DNA of 11,389 nt from contig JBBRTI010000023.1 of NCBI GenBank assembly GCA_038244585.1, positions 1 through 11,389 on the forward strand, in the 5' to 3' direction. This DNA is from UBA4664 sp038244585. GTDB taxonomy: Bacteria; Patescibacteriota; Saccharimonadia; UBA4664. The translations under genes and the position numbers were made by a program. Under the pieces are notes generated by a model that was not told the DNA's origin, searched no databases, and saw nothing but the letters and a program-made list of their open reading frames with translations. Of the stretch, positions 5,757 through 10,814 are shown piece by piece (within the stretch, counting starts at the first letter, position 1; every line of letters begins with the position of its first letter).

Positions 5757-5772
5757 GTCAATGATTATTGAC
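5757..5772. promoter_or_regulatory. Inverted repeat over the trmB-like -35 box, candidate operator
   Basis: GTCAAT (5757-5762), 4-nt spacer, ATTGAC (5767-5772): a perfect 6-bp-arm inverted repeat. Its right arm contains most of the -35 hexamer TTGACT (5768-5773) of the gene at 5803. Autoregulation by the TrmB-like product is the simplest reading, but part of the symmetry comes from the -35 consensus itself. Confidence 0.5.
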
Positions 5773-5796
5773 TTTTTTGAAAAGTAACCTTATACT
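5768..5796 (+). promoter_or_regulatory. Promoter of trmB-like gene, predicted leaderless
   Basis: -35 TTGACT (5768-5773), 17-bp spacer, -10 TATACT (5791-5796). Standard spacing puts +1 exactly at 5803, the A of the ATG. No Shine-Dalgarno exists in the six bases between. Confidence 0.8.
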
Positions 5797-5802
5797 TGCC
5801 CC

Positions 5803-6588
5803 ATGAACGAGCAGGAACTAATCTCCCATATCGAAGAAATCGGCCTCAGCAACAAGGAGGCCAAGGTCTATGTGGCCTGTCTTAAGACCGGCCCGGCAGC
5901 CGTGCAGCGTATCGCTGACCAATCGGGCATCAAGCGCGTTACGACCTATGTGATTCTGGAGTCCCTCGTCGGCCTGGGGCTCGTGTCCCAGAGCGTCAAA
6001 GGCAAGAAGACGTACTTCATCGCCGAGGAACCGTCCAACCTCAGCCGCCTGCTCGATAAGCGCGAAGAGGAGCTCAAGGAGCAGAAGACCAACTTTGAGA
6101 CGGTTCTACCTGAGCTCTTGAGCCTAAAGACTATTCCTAAGGAATCACCCAATGTAAGGTTTTACGACAGCATCGACGGTATAAAGACCATGATGAACGA
6201 GTTCCTGCAGCGCGGCAGCCGAGCCGACGTCGAGGAAGTCTTTGGTCTCAGCAACGTAGACGAGCTGTATAAGTTTTTTCCGGATTTTCGCGCTGCCCAG
6301 GGTAACCCTCAGCGTAAACGGGCCGGTATCAAAAGCCGATACCTCTATACTTCCACTGAAGGTCCTTTTCTAAAAGCCTCCGATGACGTGAGTAATCGCC
6401 AGTCGCGTTATATGCCACAAGACGTATTTCCTATGAGTGGTGATTATACAATCGTGGGTGATGCTGTAATGATATTGTCCCTCCGCGGTCCCAACCCCAT
6501 CGGCATCTCTATTGAGAGTCCCGAAATCGCCAAGGGGTTTCTCGGTATCTTTGAGCTGGCGTGGCTTGCTGCCGAATCTTACAACTAG
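5803..6588 (+). CDS. TrmB-family winged-helix transcriptional regulator
   Basis: 261 residues, in the usual range for TrmB-like proteins of CPR bacteria. Residues about 5-70 form the winged helix: IEEIGLSNKEAKVYVACLKTGPAAVQRIADQSGIKRVTTYVILESLVGLGLVSQSVKGKKTYFIAE, where GLSxxEAKVY is the family hallmark. Residues 75-105 form a Leu/Glu/Lys-rich coiled coil (LSRLLDKREEELKEQKTNFETVLPELLSL), the dimer segment. Residues 117-258 resemble the TrmB effector/phospholipase-D-like part (VRFYDSIDGIKTMMNEFL...). Archaeal TrmB senses sugars; the bacterial ligands are unknown. The nearest targets would be its own promoter (inverted repeat at 5757), the divergent comM, or the nearby glycosyltransferases (inference). 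There is no clear terminator directly after the stop. Confidence 0.88.
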   Translation: MNEQELISHIEEIGLSNKEAKVYVACLKTGPAAVQRIADQSGIKRVTTYVILESLVGLGLVSQSVKGKKTYFIAEEPSNLSRLLDKREEELKEQKTNFETVLPELLSLKTIPKESPNVRFYDSIDGIKTMMNEFLQRGSRADVEEVFGLSNVDELYKFFPDFRAAQGNPQRKRAGIKSRYLYTSTEGPFLKASDDVSNRQSRYMPQDVFPMSGDYTIVGDAVMILSLRGPNPIGISIESPEIAKGFLGIFELAWLAAESYN

Positions 6589-6625
6589 TTTCGAGATATT
6601 TCTTTATCTTTATAGTTAACGTTAC

Positions 6626-6654
6626 TTGACTGAGTTGTCATTATGCTGTACTAT
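6626..6654 (+). promoter_or_regulatory. Strong promoter with no downstream protein gene
   Basis: -35 TTGACT (6626-6631), 17-bp spacer, -10 TACTAT (6649-6654). Start expected near 6661. Both hexamers are good and the spacing is ideal, yet no convincing + strand reading frame follows before the terminator at 7057-7084. This is the main reason to suspect an RNA gene. Confidence 0.65.
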
Positions 6655-6889
6655 TGACTGGCTTGAGGGCAACTGTGTTCCTCGAGTACCAGGGATTTTC
6701 CCCGGTCTTCACGATTTCTTAGTCCAGAAAGCAGGATGATTGCAATGGGCCAATACGCCTCAGATTCCATCCCTGCCAACTCCCTCTGAGTCGGTAGGCT
6801 GGGACAAGTGTCTCCTTTGCTCGTGCTCGGCTACCCAGCCCCCCAGCGGAGCGTAAGGAGGGGGAGATCGGCCGGCCGCCGTAATCCCT

Positions 6890-6925
6890 TTGGTCGGATG
6901 CCAACGCAAGTTGGCATCCGACCAA
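6890..6925. repeat. Perfect 16-bp stem with GCAA tetraloop
   Basis: Arms 6890-6905 and 6910-6925 are fully complementary around GCAA, a GNRA-type loop closed by C-G on the plus strand. The hairpin is followed on + by AAAAAAA, and on - it is preceded rather than followed by the T-run, so it is not a standard terminator in either direction. Length and perfection suggest selection for an RNA or cruciform structure. Confidence 0.8.
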
Positions 6926-7032
6926 GCAAAAAAATAAACGCCCGTACAATCGGTTTTGGGCATGTAATCCCGCATTAAGCCCACATACCACCCAATCCAT
7001 TTGTCGCGTCCATAACGGACGCCCAAGCCCCA

Positions 7033-7072
7033 CCCCAGCTCGACGGCTCAAAGCCGAAAAACAGAGCTGGGG
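7033..7072 (+). promoter_or_regulatory. Alternative pairing that excludes the terminator
   Basis: CCCCAGCTC (7033-7041) is perfectly complementary to GAGCTGGGG (7064-7072) and encloses a small hairpin (7044-7056). The second strand overlaps the left arm and loop of the terminator at 7057-7084, so the two folds exclude each other: an antiterminator/terminator geometry on the plus strand. No + gene lies downstream, so a control role is uncertain. Confidence 0.5.
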
Positions 7073-7084
7073 CGCTCTGTTTTT
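7057..7084. terminator. Bidirectional rho-independent terminator
   Basis: Arms AAAAACAGAGC (7057-7067) and GCTCTGTTTTT (7074-7084), 11 bp, 6-nt loop TGGGGC. On the plus strand it is followed by T-rich ACACGTATTTATTTTTTT and would end the candidate RNA. On the minus strand it lies 25 bp after the stop of the glycosyltransferase at 7110 and would end that operon. Confidence 0.85.
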
Positions 7085-7109
7085 ACACGTATTTATTTTT
7101 TTGCGAGGA

Positions 7110-8408
7110 TTAGAAGGGGTTTTTCAGTCCTAGTCGCGGGAGGCGCTGTCGCGGTTGCGGCTTGTGGTTCTTCACCGTCTCCTCGTACAGCGAAACCAGG
7201 CGGATGGCTTGCTCGCGGACGCCATAGACATCCGATAAGCGGAGGCTGTGCGCGGCCATGCGTTTGCGGCGGGCCGGGTCTTTGAGTACCTCCAGGATCT
7301 GGTGGGCCAGGTCACGTGACGTGTTTCTTGCGTACAAGCCGTTTTTGCCGTTCTGGACCACTTCAGTCACGTCATGGTCGATCATGACGATGGGCAGGCC
7401 CGCTCTGGCCGCTTCGTTGAGAACTAGCCCCTGAGTGTCTGACATTGAGGGGAAGGCGAAGACTGTGGCGAGGGCATAGACGGAGCCGAGGGCAGCATGA
7501 TCAACGAAGCCGGTGAAGATAATACGGTCGGCGTAAGGGCTGGCGGCACCTTGGTTGACGAAATCATCCAGGTCTTCGCCGATGCCTACCAGCAGCAGCT
7601 TGGCGGTCTCGTCGCGCTGGGCGATGATGTCGAAGGCACTTATGAGGAGGCCGACGTTCTTTTCGTTACCCATGCGTCCGACGAACAATACAACATGGTC
7701 GTCGGATGAGATGCCATACAATTTGCGACGGGCGGCAATAGCCTGGTCGGTAGTTGTAATTTTATCTACGCCAGTAGGAAGAACGACCACCCGCGATTTG
7801 GTTTTCCAGCCGTGAAGTTGCCGCTCGATCTTCTTGGAGGGGGAGATGACCAAGTCGCAGTGGTTGTGAATCATGGTTACGCCGCGTTCGACAATCTTCT
7901 GATTCCACTTATCGACGTTGCGTTCGGGCTTTATCGAGCTCAGACCAGTGCGGAACTCGCTCATGCCGCCGCCGGTGATGGCGGGAATCAGCATGGACAG
8001 GGCGATTGTGCCGGGTAGGACCGCCGGGTAGTGCTTCACATACTCGAAGAGATCGGTGTGGTAGGTGGTGACCAGAGGAATGTCATGCCGGAGGGCAAAG
8101 AAGGCACCGAGAAGGCCCAGCTGGCCCGGAGTATGGTAGTGGATGACGTCCAGCTTGAGCTTCTCCAGCTTACGCTCCGCTTGAGGCGGAAAGAAGATAC
8201 TGGTCATGTAGTCGTCAAAGAACAGGCCTTTTACGGCGGGGAAGCGGATGATACGCTTGGACGGCTCCTTGAACCGCAGGCTGGGTCGGGCGGTAATGAC
8301 GAAGACCTCGTGCCCCATGGCTTCGAGCTCGGTGCGAAAGCTCTCAATCGAGAAGGCGATGCCGTCCGCGCGTGGCAGATAGAAGTCGCTGAACATGCCG
8401 ATCCTCAT
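7110..8408 (-). CDS. GT4 glycosyltransferase, alpha-glucosyldiacylglycerol synthase-like
   Basis: 432 residues, GT-B fold. N domain: MRIGMFSDFYLPRADGIAFSIESFRTELEAMGHEVFVITA, with the family's acceptor loop, and LDVIHYHTPGQLGLLGAFFALRHDIPLVTTYHTDL (85-120). C domain: VVLFVGRMGNEKNVGLLISAF (239-259), LLLVGIGED, IIFTGFVDH and the donor motif SDTQGLVLNEAARAGLPIV. The TQG inside the E-x7-E motif is typical of 1,2-diacylglycerol 3-glucosyltransferase (alMGS) relatives, which add glucose from UDP-glucose to diacylglycerol at the membrane; here the first Glu is Asp (D324...E332). The C-terminus is basic (NHKPQPRQRLPRLGLKNPF), plausible for membrane contact. The ATG overlaps the stop of the upstream glycosyltransferase by 4 bp, so the pair is co-translated. 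The exact acceptor is not provable from sequence. Confidence 0.88.
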   Translation of the reverse strand: MRIGMFSDFYLPRADGIAFSIESFRTELEAMGHEVFVITARPSLRFKEPSKRIIRFPAVKGLFFDDYMTSIFFPPQAERKLEKLKLDVIHYHTPGQLGLLGAFFALRHDIPLVTTYHTDLFEYVKHYPAVLPGTIALSMLIPAITGGGMSEFRTGLSSIKPERNVDKWNQKIVERGVTMIHNHCDLVISPSKKIERQLHGWKTKSRVVVLPTGVDKITTTDQAIAARRKLYGISSDDHVVLFVGRMGNEKNVGLLISAFDIIAQRDETAKLLLVGIGEDLDDFVNQGAASPYADRIIFTGFVDHAALGSVYALATVFAFPSMSDTQGLVLNEAARAGLPIVMIDHDVTEVVQNGKNGLYARNTSRDLAHQILEVLKDPARRKRMAAHSLRLSDVYGVREQAIRLVSLYEETVKNHKPQPRQRLPRLGLKNPF

Positions 8409-9589
8409 AATGTTCTTCCGGCTTGGATGGCCGTCTGTTTATAAGCCGTCTCGTAGGCCTCGAACATGAAATTAGTGCTGTGGGATGCCTGAACAATAGA
8501 AATACTCTTTAGGCCAAAACGTGTCTGCAAAGCTTTATCCTTTAGAATAGTAGTTATTTTTTGAGCAAGCACGTTATCATCGTCCTTCGGGAAGAGATAG
8601 CCGTTCACTCCATCATGGCAGAGTTCCTTCAGGGCCGCCACATCCGCCGCCACCACCGGCAGGCCGCTGGCCATGGCTTCCAGAGTCACGATGCTCTGCA
8701 GCTCGGCCGGAGATGAGATGGCGAACAGGGTAGCGGTGTTGTAAATAAGAGGTTTATCGGCCTCGTCGATGAAGCCGGTGAAGACGACGTCTCCGGCAAT
8801 ACCTAGGCGTTGCGCCTGGCGCTTGAGGCCGTCGGTGGCCTTGCCGTACCCAACAAGCACCAATTGGGCCTTCAGGCCGGCCTGCTTGACCTTGGCCATG
8901 GCCGAGACCAATAGATCCAGCCTCTTCTCGCCGTCGAGGCGCCCGACGTAGAGTACGACGGGGCGGTCCGTGGCAACTCCGTAGCGGCTGGCTACCTTGG
9001 CGCCGTCAAGGCCCGGCTTGAAGACGTCCGTGTCGATACCGTTGGTAATGGCCTCCGACGGCACCTTGAGCCCATGGTCGACGAGCAGCTTGACCGCCGT
9101 AGGGGTGGGTGAGGTCACGAAATTAGCGCGGTTGTGGAACCACACCAAAAAACTCCAAGTCAGGCGCTCCAGCGGGCGATTGATTAGCTCGGGAAGCTTG
9201 AGGTTCAGAGTCAGATTTTCCGGCATGAAATGGTTAGTGGCAATGAGGGGCAGGTGGTACCATCGTGCCCAAAACATGGCCGACAGGCCCATCCAGTAAC
9301 AGTTATGGATGTGGATGACGTCGGGCTTGTCGCGCCTTATGACACGACGGGCCTTAAAGAAGGGGAACAGACTCACTTTGTACTTAGTGTTGGCCCACAG
9401 AGTCACGCCGGCTTCACGGTGGATGATGCTGTCGCCGTCAGTCTCGTCGTAAGTGCTAAAAGTCGGCGCCGGCGCCCAGACGGTCACAGTGTGTCCGCGG
9501 CCAATCAGCCCGTGAACCAGACGCCGCTCAAAGAGAGCGCCGCCATCGGCATTGGGCCAGTAACTCTCGGTCACTAGAAGCACGTTCAT
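8405..9589 (-). CDS. GT4 glycosyltransferase, lipid-glycosyltransferase-like
   Basis: 394 residues, GT-B fold. N domain begins MNVLLVTESYWPNADGGALFERRLVHGLIGRGHTVTVWAP and contains PDVIHIHNCYWMGLSAMFWARWYHLPLIATNHF (89-121). C domain has VVLYVGRLDGEKRLDLLVSAM (211-231), LVLVGYGK, VVFTGFIDEAD, and a canonical E-x7-E donor motif (E296 to E304, in SSPAELQSIVTLEAMASGLPVVA). It resembles PimA, alMGS and other enzymes that glycosylate membrane lipids, but the acceptor cannot be fixed. It is the first gene of a two-gene operon, its stop overlapping the next glycosyltransferase by 4 bp; the two probably act in sequence on one glycolipid (inference). The ATG has no Shine-Dalgarno and sits 7 nt beyond a perfect TATAAT, so it is predicted leaderless. 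Confidence 0.88.
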   Translation of the reverse strand: MNVLLVTESYWPNADGGALFERRLVHGLIGRGHTVTVWAPAPTFSTYDETDGDSIIHREAGVTLWANTKYKVSLFPFFKARRVIRRDKPDVIHIHNCYWMGLSAMFWARWYHLPLIATNHFMPENLTLNLKLPELINRPLERLTWSFLVWFHNRANFVTSPTPTAVKLLVDHGLKVPSEAITNGIDTDVFKPGLDGAKVASRYGVATDRPVVLYVGRLDGEKRLDLLVSAMAKVKQAGLKAQLVLVGYGKATDGLKRQAQRLGIAGDVVFTGFIDEADKPLIYNTATLFAISSPAELQSIVTLEAMASGLPVVAADVAALKELCHDGVNGYLFPKDDDNVLAQKITTILKDKALQTRFGLKSISIVQASHSTNFMFEAYETAYKQTAIQAGRTL

Positions 9590-9596
9590 ACATCAG

Positions 9597-9625
9597 ATTA
9601 TACCGCATACGCTCGCAGCTCACAA
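9597..9625 (-). promoter_or_regulatory. Promoter of the glycosyltransferase pair, predicted leaderless
   Basis: Minus strand: -35 TTGTGA (9620-9625), 17-bp spacer, perfect -10 TATAAT (9597-9602). Expected +1 at 9590, one base before the ATG (9589). The -35 overlaps the U-tract of the terminator just upstream, an economical arrangement. Confidence 0.8.
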
Positions 9626-9659
9626 AAGCAGGCAGCCTGAGCATAATCAAGCTGCCTGC
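9624..9659 (-). terminator. Terminator after the acidic protein gene
   Basis: GCAGGCAGC (9628-9636) and GCTGCCTGC (9651-9659) pair over 9 bp, with further pairing inside (CTGA with TCAAG, one bulged A). On the minus strand the hairpin is followed by TTTTGTG. It lies 23 bp past the stop of the acidic gene at 9683. Confidence 0.75.
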
Positions 9660-9682
9660 AATCAGGCCTCGGGTGGAGCTCC

Positions 9683-10048
9683 CTAGTGGCGACTATCGTC
9701 CGCGGTGAGGTCATTGAACTTCTGACGGATCTTGTCGCCCAAGCTCCCGTCACCCTCTGACAGGTCTTCGAAGTCGGTGACGGGCTCGTCCATTGTAGCG
9801 ACGTCACCCATCGGCTCGGAGTCGTCCAGACGCTCACGGAAATCGTCATTCTCGCCTGCTTCAGAGGCATCCATCTCGGCGCCGGACTCATCGGCTACCA
9901 TATCCTCCTCATCGTCCGCCTCGGCCATCATTGACTCGGCCTCGTCTCCAGGCGCTATCCGCTCACCGAAGGTATCGCGGTAAAACGACTGGTCGTCGGA
10001 CTGGTCGCCAGCCTGATCTAGAGTGTCATAGTATTCATTTTCGCTCAT
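9683..10048 (-). CDS. Highly acidic, probably disordered protein of unknown function
   Basis: 121 residues, no family recognised. 42 residues are Asp or Glu (25 D, 17 E; 35%) against 8 Lys/Arg, so net charge is about -34. Acidic runs with Ser/Gly/Met fill residues 1-105 (for example EADDEEDMVADESGAEMD). Only the last part, about 100-116 (DGSLGDKIRQKFNDLT), looks able to form an amphipathic helix. There is no signal peptide, Cys or TM segment. SD AAGGA (10056-10060) is 7 nt before the ATG, and a terminator follows, supporting a real gene despite the low-complexity content. Possible roles include a DNA-mimic or histone/RNA-binding competitor, a charged chaperone tail or cation buffer; none is supported further. 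A second frame (9598-9891) is read as a shadow. Confidence 0.7.
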   Translation of the reverse strand: MSENEYYDTLDQAGDQSDDQSFYRDTFGERIAPGDEAESMMAEADDEEDMVADESGAEMDASEAGENDDFRERLDDSEPMGDVATMDEPVTDFEDLSEGDGSLGDKIRQKFNDLTADDSRH

Positions 10049-10076
10049 GACGTCGTCCTTGTTTACACTATTTATG

Positions 10077-10151
10077 CTACGCTGCCCGCCGGACGCCTGC
10101 TACCAACATCATCACAATAAGGGCCATCGGCATGGCGGCTTTTTTGGTCAT
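10077..10151 (-). CDS. Possible 24-residue hydrophobic microprotein or leader peptide
   Basis: ATG at 10149-10151, stop TAG at 10077-10079. The predicted peptide starts MTKKAAMPMALIVMM and ends LVAGVRRAA: two Lys, a roughly 14-residue hydrophobic stretch, then two Arg. That is the pattern of a tiny single-TM protein. It ends 28 bp before the acidic protein gene on the same strand, so it could be the first cistron or a leader. No good Shine-Dalgarno is seen before its ATG, and no clear promoter, although the upstream 50 bp is AT-rich. A frame this short can occur by chance. Confidence 0.3.
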   Translation of the reverse strand: MTKKAAMPMALIVMMLVAGVRRAA

Positions 10152-10250
10152 ATCGTCGCGGAATTTACAACAATTCTTATGCTTAAAACAAGCTTAACTT
10201 AACGCTTATGCCTTGTGGGAGGGAAGTCGGTTGCCATGAACCCCCGTATA

Positions 10251-10278
10251 TTGCCCCTGACGCAACAAATGTTATAAT
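10251..10278 (+). promoter_or_regulatory. ssrA (tmRNA) promoter
   Basis: -35 TTGCCC (10251-10256), 16-bp spacer, perfect -10 TATAAT (10273-10278) preceded by TGT, an extended -10. Expected start near 10285, leaving about an 11-nt 5' leader to be removed by RNase P before the mature end at 10296. Confidence 0.8.
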
Positions 10279-10295
10279 AGGGAGGTTAACGACAT

Positions 10296-10673
10296 GGGGC
10301 TGATCAGCTTCGACGTTGGGATCTTTACAAGCTATGTGCGCAGGTCGTAGGCACGCGTTAGACTCCACAAGTTGCCTTAAACGACAACCTATTTAGTAGG
10401 GTGAAGGCTGCTTTTGCAGTACCTTCATTCGCTCCCGTTTACGCTTAATCACGTAAACTATCGGCACCAGACGCCTCATATGGGTTCGCCGGTATCAAAT
10501 AATGAGGCTGCTCCCCGCAGTGTTTCTCCGCTGCAGGGTTAAGATCAGAGATTGCTCCCGAGTTCAGTTTGTCTGAGATGATGAACCCGGGCTAAGATTG
10601 AAATCAGACTAAACCTGTAGTGCACTGGCGAGTAACTCGACGGACTGGGGTGCGATTCCCCACAGCTCCACCA
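10296..10673 (+). ncRNA. ssrA: Transfer-messenger RNA (tmRNA)
   Basis: One-piece tmRNA of about 378 nt. The 5' end GGGGCTG (10296-10302) pairs with CAGCTCC (10663-10669), with G·U at the third pair, the alanyl-tRNA synthetase identity element; CCA is encoded at 10671-10673. The 5' D-like region has the conserved TTCGACG (10309-10315). The T arm is TGGGG (10646-10650), loop TGCGATT, CCCCA (10658-10662). The segment CTAAACCTGTAGTGCACTGG (about 10609-10628) matches the conserved 3' half. A tag reading frame ends at TAA 10446-10448 in the loop of a P5-like hairpin (10437-10443 with 10452-10458). With SmpB, tmRNA rescues stalled ribosomes and tags the product for ClpXP-type proteolysis. A + strand terminator follows directly. 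Confidence 0.96.
10401..10448 (+). other. tmRNA proteolysis-tag reading frame
   Basis: The frame fixed by the hairpin-loop stop TAA (10446-10448) reads, going back to GTG 10401: VKAAFAVPSFAPVYA. The resume codon is uncertain: AGG (10398), preceded by TTTAGT, or GTG (10401) are both possible, so one or two residues and the tRNA-derived Ala may vary. The C-terminus is P-V-Y-A rather than the common A-L-A-A or A-V-A-A, though the last residue is still Ala after a bulky one. Confidence 0.6.
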
Positions 10674-10678
10674 AAAGG

Positions 10679-10707
10679 GAATCTGATGTATTATCAGGTT
10701 CTTTTTT
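10679..10707 (+). terminator. tmRNA terminator
   Basis: GAATCTGAT (10679-10687) pairs with ATCAGGTTC (10693-10701), 9 bp with one G·U, loop GTATT, then six T (10702-10707). It starts 5 bases after the encoded CCA. Confidence 0.88.
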
Positions 10708-10760
10708 GTTTGGCTGGTAGCATTAGGCCATGGACATATTTAGTTGGTCAATTAGCATTA

Positions 10761-10792
10761 AAAAATACCCCAGCTGTTGCTGGGGTATTTTT
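10761..10792. terminator. Bidirectional terminator between ssrA and the OB-fold gene
   Basis: Perfect 14-bp stem: AAAAATACCCCAGC (10761-10774) and GCTGGGGTATTTTT (10779-10792), loop TGTT. It serves the minus-strand gene ending at 10815, with a second stop for tmRNA read-through on the plus strand. Confidence 0.9.
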
Positions 10793-10814
10793 CTGTCGGT
10801 TGCAATGTTTGCTT

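Larger units (their letters stand above)
6661..7084 (+). ncRNA. Candidate structured noncoding RNA of unknown class
   Basis: About 420 nt bounded by a good promoter and a strong terminator, with dense pairing potential. Stems visible in order: 6662-6668 with 6680-6686 (7 bp, one GU); 6689-6694 with 6700-6705 (one mismatch); 6715-6719 with 6726-6730; 6731-6738 with 6768-6776 (one bulge); 6797-6803 with 6834-6840 (GGCTGGG/CCCAGCC); 6890-6905 with 6910-6925 (16 bp perfect); 7006-7011 with 7017-7022; 7044-7048 with 7052-7056. CTCAGA 6759-6764 can also pair with TCTGAG 6785-6790, crossing the fourth stem as a pseudoknot. I looked for RNase P RNA, SRP RNA and tRNA signatures and found none. Minus-strand reading frames exist here but look like chance. 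It could also be a decayed gene or 3' UTR structure of the trmB-like gene. Confidence 0.4.

Noticed and set aside
6719..7051. Two overlapping minus-strand frames (110 and 88 codons) in the intergenic region
   Set aside because: No recognisable domain, frames overlap each other, one relies on TTG, and one spans the perfect 16-bp hairpin. The Trp-rich 88-codon frame is curious but unsupported.
6661..7084. RNase P RNA, SRP RNA or tRNA in the 6.7-7.1 kb gap
   Set aside because: Looked on both strands for the GAGGAAAGTCC and AGAACCC-type RNase P blocks, the GGAAG...AGCAG SRP tip, and T-arm sequences; none present.
8031..8444. 137-codon + strand frame opposite the glycosyltransferase
   Set aside because: Antisense shadow of a conserved GT4 gene.
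9598..9891. 97-codon minus-strand frame overlapping the acidic gene
   Set aside because: No SD, ends inside the glycosyltransferase promoter and crosses the terminator; Ser/Thr/Arg-rich composition is what the acidic gene gives in a shifted frame.
10183..10368. 61-codon minus-strand frame over the tmRNA 5' end and promoter
   Set aside because: Antisense to the tmRNA 5' domain with no SD or similarity.
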